Assembly (NCBI RefSeq): GCF_024166365.1
Contig: NC_064831.1
Location: 31,858,768-31,922,767, forward strand
DNA: 64,000 nt
Reading direction: 5' to 3'
DNA from: Elephas maximus indicus
Lineage: Eukaryota; Chordata; Mammalia; Proboscidea; Elephantidae
A program made the translations under genes and the position numbers. The stretch's first letter is position 1. Each line of letters begins with the position of its first letter. Positions 20,195-31,829 of the stretch are shown here, in pieces. Under the pieces are notes generated by a model. It did no database searches and was not told the origin of the DNA. It saw only the letters and a list, made by a program, of their open reading frames with translations.

Positions 20195-21240
20195 AGGGGA
20201 TACCCACCTGCCCTTCCTGGTGCTCAACAGCTTCAAATCCCATGGCATGCTGGTGAAGCTCATAACCACTATTTTCCAGAACCTGTCCCCCTCCATCAGC
20301 GTGCACAAGGTAAACCTGAACAGGGTCAAGCGCTGCCTCCTCTTCATCTGACTCCCAGGAGCTGGATTTCCGCCATTGGAGTATCAAAGTCGTTCCCGTG
20401 GGCGCAAGTTGTGGGATGAAGAAACTTCTCCAGGAGAAGTTTCCCAACATGAGCAGTCTGCTGGACATCAGAGAGTGCCTGGCCAAGGGCAACGGGCTGT
20501 CAGAGAGCTAGGCAAGCGCGACATTACAACATTATAGAGCTGCCTCAGGCAATTTACCGCGGGGTCACTTGGAGGCCCAGCAGAGCACCATGGGCTCGCT
20601 GAGATGGTCCTAGATGACACTGCAGCTCATCGAGATCCAAGAGGGTGTTGGGGAGGGGAACGTGCTTTCCACAGTTTTGTGCACAAGATGGAGGAGCTGC
20701 AGGCCATCCTGGAGCCCAAGAAGGAGACGCTGCGCTAAGGCCTAGAGGGAGGATCAGCAGCCCCACAATGTTTAGCGCAAGGGGAGCAGTGAGAGGCCAC
20801 AACAAGAGGCCTGCGGGCGTGAAGAGGGCACGGGCAGAGGTCCATGGGGACAGTGATGCCAAGGTCTAGAGACCTTGCTGGCCTGAGGAAGAAGATGAAG
20901 CTGAGTATTTCCACCAGGCACGGACGAGGAGCCGGATGAGGAGCCTGACGAGGACAAGTTCCCCAGGCTGACCAAGCAGAGACAGCCTGCCAGGACTCCA
21001 CACAAGAAGGGTGTGACAAGAAGCCCTCAAAGCCCAAGAGTAGGTCCTGGGAGCCCAGGCCAAGCTGGGGCCCAGCGGGGTGTCTGGAACTTGTACAGGG
21101 CCGAGAGAGCCCTGCCCTGGGGCTCCCGTGGGCTGCAGGTACAGCCCACTTCCTCTCATAAAGGAGCCTGTTTCCCTGACTCCGCTTCTAACCCCACAGT
21201 AAATGACTGATGTTCCCAAAAAGAGAAAACAAAACCTCTC
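20195..21240 (+). pseudogene. PPAN: Processed pseudogene of PPAN (Peter Pan homologue, Brix-domain ribosome-biogenesis factor)
   Basis: The functional gene encodes a nucleolar Brix-domain protein (SSF1 family) needed for large ribosomal subunit maturation. Here 20208-20351 translates as LVLNSF, VKLITTIFQNLSPSISVHKV and NLNRVKRCLL, then a stop. From about 20361, ELDFRHWSIKVVPVGASCGM and KKLLQEKFPNM continue in a different frame to another stop. Later come TLQLIEIQEGVGEG and, after a further shift, FHSFVHKMEELQAILEPKK. These follow PPAN order from roughly residue 120 onward, with no introns and several stops and frameshifts. The N-terminal third is missing. An A-rich stretch at about 21213-21237 may be the old poly(A) tail. 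Local G+C content is well above the surroundings, fitting a retro-copied coding region. Gene assignment is from memory of the family. Confidence 0.85.
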
Positions 21241-21590
21241 CCTACTTTTCTCTGGGGATTCCCACATCCCTACGGTGCAGCAAGCCCACCCCGCAGCCCC
21301 CACCCTTGGGAACAGGCGCCCCTGCCACTGGGAGCTGTGGGGCTCCACCTGGCCCCTCAGAGCCCAAGGCTGGCCCGCATCTTGTGGTCCCCCCGGGCAG
21401 GCCTGGGCCACCGAGACAGGACTCCAGCTGCCCTGCCCATGCTGGGAATCTCCCCTCCTTGACCTTCAAGTGCTGCTGGGCACACCCCAGAGAACCACAC
21501 CCAATACTCACCTGAGGCGTCAGCAGAGCCCCTCGCCCGGCAGACCTAGGTGTTTGCACAATGCCCAAATCACATAGGGTCTTATTTCAC
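21241..21590. other. GC-rich tract of unknown origin after the PPAN copy
   Basis: As GC-rich as the pseudogene, but I cannot match it to PPAN. Overlapping open frames on both strands (21203-21577 plus, 21242-21568 minus) lack recognisable domains and probably reflect base composition. It could be unrecognised 3' UTR or co-copied flank. Confidence 0.4.
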
Positions 21591-21699
21591 AGAAGGTATT
21601 TTTTTTTTATTATGGTTGTTAAGCAATAAATACATACCTGTATTTACAAGAAAGACCAAAAAAAAAAAAAAAAGTAGCTGCTGAGGCTGCTTATGTACA

Positions 21700-22427
21700 A
21701 CCAAACACCTCATGGGATTTGGCTGCTTGGTTTGGAGATTTAGGGTCATGGTTTCGTGGGACACCCCAGTTAATTGGCCTAATAACATGTTTAGTGCTTC
21801 TGTTCTACCTCCTAGTTCATTGCCTAGTGTCTGGGGTCTTAAAAGCTTGGAAGCAGCCATCTTAGTCACAACAATTATCTCTGTCTGCCTGGAGCAACAG
21901 AGGAAGGAGATTCAGGAATAGGAGGAGGAAATGGAATGTGTGGCTAATTGCCTCCATGAACAACTGCCTCCTTTGCCATGAGACCAGAATTGGCCTATAA
22001 AAGAATCCTGATCAAAAGGGGGAAAATGCAAAACAGAATTTCAAATTTTCATGGACTCCAGACGTTCTGGAGTATGGAGGTAGACGAGCCCCTGAGACTA
22101 TTGCCCTCAGGTAATCTTTAAACCTTAAATTAAAAATACCCCCTGAAGTCTTCCTAAAACCAAACAATAGTTTAACTTAACTAGTAAAAAATGTCTGCTT
22201 TGAGCATTAAGTTCTTTGAAGAACCATCTATATGAGATCAAAACGACAACAGCGACTTGAAAGACTAGATGGAAACCTTAGGGGGAGGAACATCTCAGAA
22301 AAGGAGGTTAAGAATGGTTTCACAACTCAAAGAATGTAATCAATGTCACTGAATTGTACTTTGAATGGGTGTATGTTTTGCTGTGTATATTCTCAACCAC
22401 AGCAACAAAATAAATAAAAATTTTAAA
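21700..22427 (+). mobile_element. L1-like 3' UTR of an older subfamily
   Basis: Blocks GTCTGGGGTCTTAAAAGC, GAATCCTGATCAAAAGGG, ACAATAGTTTAACTTAACTAG, CACTGAATTGTAC and TGCTGTGTATATTCTCAACC end in an ATAAATAAAAATTTTAAAA tail. A partial minus-strand relative lies at 28545-28780. Confidence 0.7.
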
Positions 22428-22556
22428 ACCCTATGGATTACAACGGTCTCATCCACAACGGGTCATAAGGTCGACACAGTACTGGGCAGCATTTCATTCT
22501 GTTGAACGTGGGGTCACCATGAATGAGGGGCAAACACAATGGCAGCTAAAACAACA
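22428..22556 (+). mobile_element. SINE 3'-end fragment (tRNA-Gly/AfroSINE type)
   Basis: CCCTATGGATTACAACGGTC, GGGCAGCATTTCATTCTGTTG and ATGGCAGCTAAAACAACAAC match the 3' third of the SINE at 36513-36861. It abuts the tail of the preceding LINE. Confidence 0.75.
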
Positions 22557-23836
22557 ACCTCTAATACAGAGATAAATAGAGACTATCTTGAGCAGATAAA
22601 GACTTTTATTATTTTCAAAGATGTAAGACTTCGTAGCTTTCCTTGGGGACCATTGGCGGAGACTCAGTTCTCACAGACACTTCCTTCTTGTTTGTCACCT
22701 TTGTGCTTATCACAGCATATGAAAAGCTCTTGTTCTCTCATTAAGAAGGAAACCACCTGGTTAGGGTTCTACTCATCAGAATAACCCTCTAGGAGGTTTC
22801 TGCTCCAGCAAAGCTGCAGCAGACACGGAGCACTGTACACGTGACCTGGACGTGACCTAGGCTCAGCGATCTGTCTAAACTAGTCCGGAACAAACTACAG
22901 GGCTGTGCACCTTAGGTTTTTTCCACGAGCATCAACTCTATAATTCAGTGATCCCATCTTACTCTTTCCCTTGCCCAGGCTCAACCATTCATTCTTTATT
23001 CCTATCCAGGGCTCCCTTTCCCCCACTTCTCTGAATAAAGTTTAAAATGGAGATATAAGAATGGATATAGCAGCTCTTTGTCTGTCAGAGAAAGATTAGC
23101 TAAGGATAGTTACGGGCCCCAGGCAAAGATGGAGATGCAGCCTGCCTCTTGAAGGCTTGATGGGAGGATTTTATTGTGATTATAAAAATGCACATTCTTT
23201 TAAAAGTTTAGAGCTAGGTTTTTTCTTTCTTTTAGTTACAGGAAGCCATATACTTATTAAGACACTTTTTCTTTTCTTTAAGCTGAGACTCACAGCATGT
23301 TCACTAAGGAATATGGAGGGTGCAAAGGGCCTTGGCTGAGAACCTTACCTCTGTCTGCGCAGGCGGACTCCACTTTAGGAGCTTCATGCCACTTGGTAAT
23401 ACACACAAGTCACAACCCTTTGTGCCATGGAGCAAGCCCACAGCAGGAGCTTTGATATACTTTTTCCAACAGGCAAGGCAATGAAAATAATGACCTTTTG
23501 ATATTCTCTCTATCTCATGGCTCCTTTGACTTTTTTATTAGGTGACTAATGATTATGATCAAATAGATATCATGTACAGAAAGTGCTCTAAAAAATACAA
23601 TCTCATTATTTTTATAAGGGTTAAATTTTCATTCCAGAGTTTCTACTCATAATGTTCATAACCATTTATCACCATCCCTACTGTCACTTAACCAATGACT
23701 ATCCTAAGTCCCTGCTTGATAATCAACTCTCAAAATCAGGCCCCAGGCTTTCCTCCCAGCTGACAACCCAGTATCCCGACTTCATACAGAGGCCATCCAT
23801 TCTCAATTGTGGTCTTGAAGTAAGAAGATCTTAACT
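22557..23836. other. No gene recognised
   Basis: About 1.3 kb without a named repeat or credible exon. Small open frames here show no domain. Confidence 0.4.
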
Positions 23837-23837
23837 A

Positions 23838-24026
23838 AATAAACCAAACCCATTGCTGCCGGTCGATTCTAACTCACAGCAACCCTATAGGCCAGAGTAG
23901 AACTGTCCCATATGGTTTCCAAACCTGTAATCTTTATGGAAGCAGACTGCCACATCTTTCTCCCTCAGAGTAGCTGGTGGGTTCAAACCAATGACTTTTT
24001 GGTTAGCAGCTGAGCACCAGGACACC
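23838..24026 (-). mobile_element. AfroSINE, minus strand
   Basis: AAACCAAACCCATTGCTGCC, CAGCAACCCTATAGGCCAG, GTAATCTTTATGGAAGCAG, ACTGCCACATCTTTCTCCC and GTTAGCAGCTGAGCACCAGG. The extreme 5' head is slightly shortened. Confidence 0.88.
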
Positions 24027-24094
24027 TTAAAAAGACTTTACACTGCACATATATCTCATTTGATCCATAAAAAAATCCTTGCAAGCTAGATATT

Positions 24095-24300
24095 AACCAG
24101 TTGCCATCGAGTCGATTCTAACTCATAGCAACTGCTTGTGTGTCAGGGTAGAACTGTTCCTCATAGGGTTTTTAATGGCTGATTTTTTTAAAGTAGATCG
24201 CCAAATCTTTTTCTTCTAAGATGCCTCTGGGTGGACTCAAACCTCCAACTTTTTGGTTAGCAGCCAAGCATCTAAACAGTTTGCACCACCCAGGGACTCC
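24095..24300 (-). mobile_element. AfroSINE, older longer subtype, sharing a target site with an RTE
   Basis: It runs from AACCAGTTGCCATCGAGTCG through TGTGTGTCAGGGTAGAACTG to CACCACCCAGGGACTCC. AGCTAGATATT (24084-24094) lies before it and AGCTAGATACT (24301-24311) after it. Confidence 0.92.
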
Positions 24301-24311
24301 AGCTAGATACT

Positions 24312-26562
24312 GTTGTTGTTAGGTTCTATCAAGCTGGTTCCAACCCATAGCGACCCTATGTACAACAGAAGGAAACGTTATCTGGTCCTGTGCATTTTCA
24401 CAATTGTTGCTATATTTGAGCCCATTGTTGCAGCCTCAATACATCTCCTTGAGGGTCTTCCTCTTTTTTGCTGACCATCTACTTAACCAATCATAACGTC
24501 CTTCTCCAGGAACTGGTCCTTCCTGATAACATGCCCAAAGTATGTGAGACGCAGTCTCACCATCCTTGCTTCTAAGGAGCATTCTGGCTGTACTTCTTCC
24601 AAGACAGACTTGTTTGTTCTTTTGTCAGTCCATGTTATTATATTCAGTATTCTTTGCCAACACCATAATTCAAAGGCATCAATTCTTCTTCAGTCTTCCT
24701 TATTCATTGTTCAGCTTTTGCACACATATGAAGTGATTGAAAATATTAAGGCTTGGGTCAGGCGCACCTTAGTCCTCAAAACGACATCTTTCCTTTTCAA
24801 CATTTTAAAAAGGTCTTTTGCAGCAGATTTGCTCAATGTGACGCATCATTTGATTTCTTTAGTGCTGCTTCCGTGGGTATTGATTGTGGATCCAAACAAA
24901 ATGAAATCCTTAACAACTTCGATATTTTCTCTTTTTATCATGATGTTGCTTATTGGTCCAGCTGTGAGAATGTTTGTTTTCTTTATGTTGAAGTTGAGGT
25001 GTAATCCATACCGAAGGCTGTGGTCTTTGATTTTCATCAGTAAGTGCCTCTAGCTCTCTTCACTTTTAGCAAGCAAGGTTGTGTCATCTACGTATCACAG
25101 GTTGTTAACGAGTCTTCCACCAATCCTGATGCCACTTTCTTCTTAAATCTTTGGATTATTTGCTCAGCAGACAGATTGAATAAGTATGGTGAAAGGATAT
25201 AGCCCTAACACATACTTTTCCCGATTTTAAACCACGAACTGGTTCTGTTTGAATGACTGCCTCTTGGTCTATGTACAGGTTCCTCATGAACACAATTGAG
25301 TGTTCTGGAATTCCCATTCTTCACAACGTTATTCATAATTTGTCATGATCCACACAGCCCAAAGCCTTTACATAGTCAATAATACACAGGTAAACATCTT
25401 TCTGGTATTCTCTGTTTTCGGTCAAGATCCATCTGACATCAACAAAGTTATCCCTCCTTCCACATCCTCTTCAGAATCAGGCTCGAATTTCTGGTAGTTT
25501 CTTGTCGATGTACTGCTACAACCATTTTTGAATTACCTTCAGCAAAATTTTACTTTCGTGTGAAATTAATGATATCGTTCGATAATTTCCACATTCTGTT
25601 GGATCACCTTTCTTTGGAATGGGCACAAATATGGATCTCTTCCAGTAGGTTGGCCAGGTAGCTGTTTTCCAAATTTCTTGGCATAGATGAATGAGCACCT
25701 CCAGGTCTGCATCTGTTTGTTGAAATATCTCAATTGGTATTCCGTCAATTCCTGGAGCCTCGTTTTTCACCAAAGCCTTCAGTGCAGCTTAGACTTCTTC
25801 CCTCAATACCGTCAGTTCTTAATCATATGTTACCTCCTGAAATGGTTGGACACTGACCAATTCTTTTTGGTATAGTGACTCTGTGTATTTCTTCCATCTT
25901 CTTCTAAAGCTTCTTGCATCACTCAATATTTTCCCACAGAATCCTTCAATATTGCAACTGGATGCTTGAATTTTTTCTTCAGTTCTTTCAGCTTGAGAAA
26001 TGCTGGGAGTGTTCTTCCTCTTTGATTTTCTAAATGCAGCTTTTTGCATTTCATTATAATACTTTCTCTTCTCAAGGTGCCCTAGAAATCTTCTGTTCAG
26101 CTCTTTTACTTCATCATTTCTTCCACTTGCTTTAGCTACTCTACAGTTCAAGAGGAAATTTCAGAGTCTCTTCTGACATCCATTTTGGTCTTTTCTTTCT
26201 TTGCTGTCTTTTTAATGACCTTTTGCTTTCTTTGTGTATGATGTCATCCCACAACTCGTCTGGTCTTCAGTCATTAGTGTTCAGTGTGTCAAATCTATTC
26301 TTGAGATGGTCTCTAAACTCAGGTGGGATATGCTCAGGGTTGTATTTTGGTTCTCGTGGACTTGTTTTAGTTTTCTTCAGCTTCATCTTGAACTTACATA
26401 TGAGCAATTGATGGTCTGTTTCACAGTCAGCCCCTGGCCTTCTTCTGATTCATAATATTGTGCTTTTCCATTGTCTCTTTCTACAGATGTAGTTGATTTG
26501 ATTCCTGTGTTTTCTATCTGGTTAGGTCTATGTGTATAGTTGCCATTTATGTTGCTTATGGT
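24312..26562 (-). mobile_element. RTE-clade LINE (2.25 kb), ORF2 broken
   Basis: The longest RTE copy in the window. On the minus strand, conceptual translation gives a linker region (26151-25819, with FLGHLEKRKYYNEMQK), then the start of the reverse transcriptase (25773-25516, with APGIDGIPIEIF and FVPIPKKGDPTECGNYRTIS). Next is a downstream RT segment (25037-24846, with KIKDHSLRYGLHLNF). The C-terminal region follows, ending in the CTAACAACAAC tail complement at 24312. Stops and frameshifts break the frame, and the endonuclease end is missing. TSD copies are at 24301-24311 and 26563-26573. Confidence 0.93.
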
Positions 26563-26881
26563 AGCTAGATATTACTACTCTCATTTTATAGTTGAGGAAA
26601 ATGAGGCTCACATAGATTAGATGACAATGCTAGTAAGTGACAAAGCCAGGATTCAATTCAGGTTATCTGAATACCAATCCTTGCTCTTAACTATTATACT
26701 GTTCCCAACCCCACTGACTATCAAAGTTGTGCATCTGACAACCACTTACCTACACGGAATAGCTATCCTGTAGATTCTTGCCAAGGACTAAAATCGTGAC
26801 ATCTAAGTTATCCAGTCTTTACACAAAACCCTAGACAGGAAGTAATATTATTTATGTAGAAGGTACCTGAATTCTACCGAT

Positions 26882-27112
26882 AGGCAGTACGGTATAGTGC
26901 TTAAGTGCCCAGGCTCTGGAACCAGACTGCTTGGGTTTAGCAGCTGAATGACCTTACCCAAGGTACTTAACTTCCACAATTCAGTTTCTACTTCTGTACA
27001 ATGAAGAGGATGATGATGATGATGATACCAATGTCACTGAGTCGTTGTGAAGATAAAATAAACCGATGCATATAAAGTACTAAGAATGGTTCATAGTTCT
27101 TAGAAATGATTA
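26882..27112 (+). mobile_element. MIR SINE
   Basis: AGTGCTTAAGTGCCCAGGC, TCTGGAACCAGACTGCTTGG, CAAGGTACTTAACTTCC and CAATGTCACTGAGTCGTTGTG follow MIR order. A short (ATG)n expansion (about 27009-27027) replaces the variable spacer. Confidence 0.75.
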
Positions 27113-27827
27113 TCATCCATTTCTATAGCCATATGACTCTTACATATTTTTGATCACATATTCCTTGAGATTCTGCTGAGAGTTATGTATTTATATATCA
27201 ATTAGTGTACTTTCTGGTTCAAGTAACAAAAAACATGGCTCAACTGGCTTAAAATAGGACAGAACATATGAAAATGTCTGAAATCTAGAGGTAGAGTAGA
27301 TACCAGGCACAGTGCAATCAGCAGTTAAGGATGTCAGCAGCAGCCCACTTCTCTCTGTTACTCCCTTCTGCCATCACAGCATCAGCCACATCCTTTGGTT
27401 GGCTCACAGGATGTAGCGGCTTCCAGTTACAATGACAGCTTTGGGTTTCCTGCTCAGATCTCGAAAGACAGAAGGAGTAAGTTCCGCCTCCTTATGGTTG
27501 GGCCAATTCAGGTCACACACCCACGGGCAGACCACTAAAAGTTGCCAGAGGATGTCTGTCAAGGCCACAATTTGGAGCTGAGGATGAGAGGGGTGCCTAT
27601 ACAATAGCGGGGTTCTTCTAGAAAGATAAGACTAACAGCAACAGCTTCAAAGTTCAACATGAAGCTTGGCAGACAATTTCTGAAGTTTCACAGTCTCCAG
27701 ACTAAGATCTCTGTGATAGATATTTTAAACGTTACCCATGGATAAAGCCAGACTTCCAGAAAGTTGTATATGTGAAGCATATAGTTTTTACCCTTTTTAG
27801 AACCGTGGTTACAGAATTGCACATCAG
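27113..27827. other. No gene; perhaps a degraded ancient repeat
   Basis: The 27200-27610 part (TTTCTGGTTCAAGTAACAAAAA, GGCTCACAGGATGTAGCGGC, GGGCCAATTCAGGTCACAC) is reminiscent of an old mammalian DNA transposon, but I cannot name it. Confidence 0.35.
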
Positions 27828-27838
27828 CATTATGCTAT

Positions 27839-28046
27839 GAAGGAGCCCTGATGGTGCAATGGTTAAGCACTCTACTGCTAACCGAAAGGTTTGTGGTTCA
27901 AACCCACCAGCCTCTCTGTGAGAGAAAGACCTGGTGATCTGCTCCCATAAGATCACAGCCAAGAAAACCCTATGGGGCAGTTCTACTCTATCACATGGGG
28001 TTGCTATGAGTTGAAACAGACTCGACAGCACCTAAGAACAACATAA
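27839..28046 (+). mobile_element. AfroSINE, plus strand, with TSD
   Basis: It starts AAGGAGCCCTGATGGTGC, contains TGGTTCAAACCCACCAGCC and GATCACAGCCAAGAAAACCC, and ends GACAGCACCTAAGAACAAC. ATTATGCTATG flanks it at 27828-27838 and 28047-28057. Confidence 0.93.
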
Positions 28047-28059
28047 TATTATGCTATGG

Positions 28060-28540
28060 GTCTCTTCTTCACCAATAGCAGTATTAAGAAAAATTGTACT
28101 TCTCCTGAACAACTCATTTGATCTCAGTTTATGGGCACTGTGAAACACACGTGTAACCATATTTTCCTCTTCCCTGAGGCCTCTAGGGATGTTACATTTA
28201 TAGCTTACCTCAAGGAAAAGGTAGAATTTATTTATCTGTGCTAATTTTATACCTTGTTTTATTTTTTTCCTATCAATAGTTCCTCTTCCTCCTAACTCAA
28301 GTAATTTTTTGTATTGTAAGTAAATTTTTAGCCACACAATTTCTTTATGGAAGAAACAGGTGTTATTTATAGTAACAAGTAAATACTTTAAAATAGTCCC
28401 AAATATGACATTCTTCAAGTTGTGCAACAATTCTCAACTTCTCACCCTCCTTTTCTGGATTATCCCTCCACCATTAACATAAACTCACTGCTCCTTAAGC
28501 TTTACTATCTAACCTTTCAAGTTACTGTTGTCAATTTGAG
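28060..28540. other. No gene recognised
   Basis: AT-rich stretch. A 132-codon minus-strand open frame (28032-28430) has no recognisable domain and is probably chance. Confidence 0.4.
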
Positions 28541-28544
28541 CCCA

Positions 28545-28780
28545 TATAGGTAGTTCTTTAAAAGGATATAGTGCTCAAGGCAGATGTTTGTTACTAATTA
28601 AGCTAAACTTTTGTTTGGTTTAAAGAGGACTTCAAGGGGTATTTTTGGTTTAAGGTTTAAAGATTATCTCAGGGCAATAGTTTTGAGGGTTCATCCAGCC
28701 TCAGTGTCTTGACAAAATCTGAATTCTGTGAAAATTTGAAATTCTGTTCTACATCCATCTCCCTTTTTGATCAGTATTCT
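28545..28780 (-). mobile_element. L1-like 3' UTR fragment, minus strand
   Basis: Reverse-complement match, in order, to 22020-22240: GCTCAAGGCAGATGTTTG, GTTACTAATTAAGCTAAAC, GGTTTAAAGATTATCTCAGG and GAAAATTTGAAATTCTGTTC. Confidence 0.65.
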
Positions 28781-29029
28781 TCTATAGAATCTTTGATCAA
28801 AACATTCAGTAATGGTAGCCAGGCGCCATCCAGTTCTTATGGTCTCAGGGCCCAGGCCACTGATTTTCAAAGTGGGCTTTTCTAGGCCCAGAGCTCGGTG
28901 GTGGTACCTTGGGCACCAACTGTGAATGTGTGTGTGGCTTCTGCCTCCTCTTCCCCTGTTTAATCAGAAATGTTCATTATTTCTCTGTAATACAATAGAC
29001 ATAGCCTAAAATTTCATTTGAAAAAAAAG

Positions 29030-30440
29030 AAGTTCGCAAATTTGGAAAAAATGATTTACACCCAACAATGTCAACCACAGTATTATTAATAATTAATGAT
29101 ATTAATTTAAAAAAGCAAAGCAATCTAAATGTACTGTTAAGGGAATAATTTAATAAGATATCTGTTCATAAAATTAAATACATTGAAATTAAAAGTTATA
29201 TTCACAAGGAGTTTGTAATAAAATGGGAAATCTGTTGGCTTATAATATTAGCTAAAAAATACAGCAGGCAAAATCGAGTATGGATCTTCCATTTCTGACA
29301 AAACAATAATCACCCCCCCAAAAAAAACAAAACCAGAAATGTTAGATTAGAATTTTTTTTGAAATAAATTTAAATACATACCTGCAAAATTAAAAAAGAA
29401 AGGAAGGGAAAAGGGTAGTGAAGGAGGGGAGTGGGGAGAAAGGAGCAAGGGGAGCCCAGGTGACAGAAATAAAACAGGAGTTCAAAATCGGAGGTACAAT
29501 TATTTGAACTCATACCATGGAAGTCCAGGAGAACATCGGATCCAGATACATACTCTGACAGCTAAGAGATAAGCCTTTTGCATCCATGTTGGGACAAAGA
29601 CAAAATGTTGGGACTAGGCAAGCGGGGGGCGGGGGGGAGTTCGAACTGAAATTTCTGCATAAAACCAGAATCCTGGCCCTTCCTGAATTGGGGAGAATAG
29701 AACCTACCAACACAGAGAAGCACCAAGAAAACTTCTCTATTTCCATGGAGGGAATAGGGGAATCTCTAAAAGCCTCTCAAGCCTCTTACAAAGACGTGAT
29801 GTCCAATATATTTTATTTATGAACTGGTAATCCCAAACTGAGAAACTAATGAAAAAAGTAGTCAGAGGTTGGTGAAACCTTTAGGAACTGGAAAAATCAT
29901 ATGCAAAATCTGCTTTTCAATGATACTTTCACAGACTTTGATTAAAAAACAGTGAAGATGTGTATACAATCTAAGCGATCAAAGCAGATGCAGTCAACAG
30001 AAGAATTTGCACTCCAACTTGAAAAAAAAAACAATCTGAAAGAGATTATAAAATAAACATGCTTAAAAGTATCAAAGAGATAAAATAAAAAATAGATGCG
30101 TAATGAAAGAATGAGATACAATGAATTAAAAATACAATCGTTGAAAGTAAGAAACCAATAAAACAGGAGATTATTGTCAGCTAAAGTTAGAATCAGTAAA
30201 CTAGAAAACAAATGTAAGGAAGTTTCTTAAAACACACCCCAGGAAAAGAAAATATGAACAATGATACAGAAATTTTAAGAATTCGGAGCACAGAATAAGA
30301 ATGTACAGTATATAAAGAAAAAAGAGAATGAAAGAGAGGCAAATATCCAAAAAGGAAACAACTGAGAATTTTCTCTGAAATGGTAATAAATACAAATCCT
30401 CAGATAGAAAAGTAATGGAAGTCTTGAGTAGAAAAAGTAA
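29030..30440 (+). mobile_element. Probable old L1 fragment(s), highly diverged
   Basis: A-rich plus strand with GAAAGAATGAGATACAATG, AGGAGATTATTGTCAGC and AAAAGAGAATGAAAGAGAGG has the composition and word pattern of an ancient L1 ORF1 region. Boundaries are uncertain. Confidence 0.4.
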
Positions 30441-30534
30441 ACATAAGTCTATATCTAAACAATAAAAAAACCAAACTTGTTTCTGTTGAGTCTATGGTTA
30501 AAAAATCTTCTAGATGTTGTTATGAAGGTATTTA

Positions 30535-30850
30535 AATGTGATTAACATTTAAATCAGTTGACCTTAAATAAAGCAGATTACTCTCCATAATGTGGGTAAG
30601 CCTTACCCAATTAGTTGAAGGCCTTAAGAGCAAAAACTGTGGTTTCTCAAGGGAGAAGAGTTCTCCCTCAAAACTAGAAATAAATATCCTCCTGGAATTT
30701 CTAGCTCACCACCTGGCCTATTAATTGGGGACACAAGACTGTTAAAATTTCCAGCCTCTGCAATTTTGTAAGCCAAATCCTTAAAATCTCTCTCTTGATA
30801 CAAATACAGATACAATTGCTTACTGGTTCTATCCTTTGGAAAATCCTAAG
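30535..30850 (+). mobile_element. ERVL-type (MLT2-like) LTR fragment
   Basis: GTTGACCTTAAATAAAGCAG, ATTACTCTCCATAATGTGGG, GTTGAAGGCCTTAAGAGC, TTTCCAGCCTCTGCAATTTTG and GGTTCTATCCTTTGGAAAATCC follow the order of an ERVL-family LTR. The 5' end is missing. Confidence 0.65.
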
Positions 30851-30854
30851 ACAG

Positions 30855-31365
30855 TAATGTTCGTCTTTACCCCTATGAAATTATTTATTTATATTACCTT
30901 CAAATGTCTTTCTCTGAGACAAATATAAACTCCAGACTCTTGAGTCAACCACTCTTGACATTTTGGGATGTTTTCCAATGGCCTGTAGAATTTATGTACA
31001 CATATGTTAATTTTTTCCAGAAAGGCTTTGGTTTGGGGGATGTCTACTTTAATATATGAGTAATATTAAATATTATATCCACTACCTTTTGCATTCTAGG
31101 CCTCCTCTAGCAATGCGACATGGATTTATCCTTCTAGAAATGGCCACTATGTTTAATATGTTTCAAAAGTATGATATTCTCAGCAGGTTTTTGGTAGCTG
31201 CTCTTCATCAAGTTAAGCAAAGTATTTTCATTGTAGTTTATGGTTTTTATCCTGAATGATTCTTGCATGTTACGCTTTTGGGACATTACAAGGCTTTACA
31301 AGATAGGTTTGTTCTTTATGTCAAGATCTATTCAACATTGTTCTACAGGAGTTATCTAACAGAGT
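30855..31365. other. No gene recognised
   Basis: AT-rich; nothing coding or repetitive can be named with confidence. Confidence 0.4.
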
Positions 31366-31369
31366 AAGA

Positions 31370-31815
31370 AAAAAATTAAACAAAAAGAAAATCAGAGGTA
31401 AAGGGGTTAAAAATAAAGAATAACGTCATTATTCATAAATAACATGATTTTTCTATGCAGAAAAATCCAAGAAAATTTTCAGATAAATGATTAGAATTAG
31501 TAAAGATTTCAACAAACATACTAAATACACCCGCCATATAAATGCAAATTAGTGCATTATCAATTATATTGCCCACGTCTAGAGGGATAAATCTAAGTCA
31601 CATTGTTGGAGCCGGCCTAGAAATCAGATAGTGAATATTTACATGTGAACGTGGACGGCCTGTGAAACCAAAGCCTGTCTGTAAAGAAATTAACATACAC
31701 ATCCCTTAGGGAACACTCCAAAATGTCCAGAGTGGCTGACTCTAGGGAGTGGGATTTTTATGAATGGCTTTTATTTTTTATCTCTGTAATTATCTGCATT
31801 TTACAAAATTTCTTT
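31370..31815 (+). mobile_element. Degraded old L1 fragment
   Basis: Contains GATTTTTCTATGCAGAAAAATC, TAGAATTAGTAAAGATTTC and, later, GAGTGGCTGACTCTAGGGAG with TCTGCATTTTACAAAATTTC. These resemble an L1 ORF2 remnant followed by an old L1 3' UTR. Confidence 0.5.
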
Positions 31816-31829
31816 AGCCCTCATCTTTT

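Larger units (their letters stand above)
24045..26705 (+). mobile_element. MIR SINE, split by an AfroSINE and an RTE
   Basis: The left part is 24045-24094 (ATATCTCATTTGATCC, CCTTGCAAGCTAGATATT). The right part is 26574-26705 (ACTACTCTCATTTTATAG, GTTGAGGAAAATGAGGCTC, AAGCCAGGATTCAATTCAGG). Removing the insert rebuilds the standard MIR order, so the pre-insertion target is known. Confidence 0.85.

Noticed and set aside
19917-20492. 191-codon minus-strand open frame
   Set aside because: Crosses the U6 pseudogene, an unassigned spacer and PPAN antisense, so it cannot be one gene.
20866-21411. 181-codon minus-strand open frame over the PPAN region
   Set aside because: Antisense of a GC-rich pseudogene; stop-poor because of base composition, with no recognisable domain.
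28032-28430. 132-codon minus-strand open frame
   Set aside because: AT-rich unassigned DNA starting at an AfroSINE edge; no domain.
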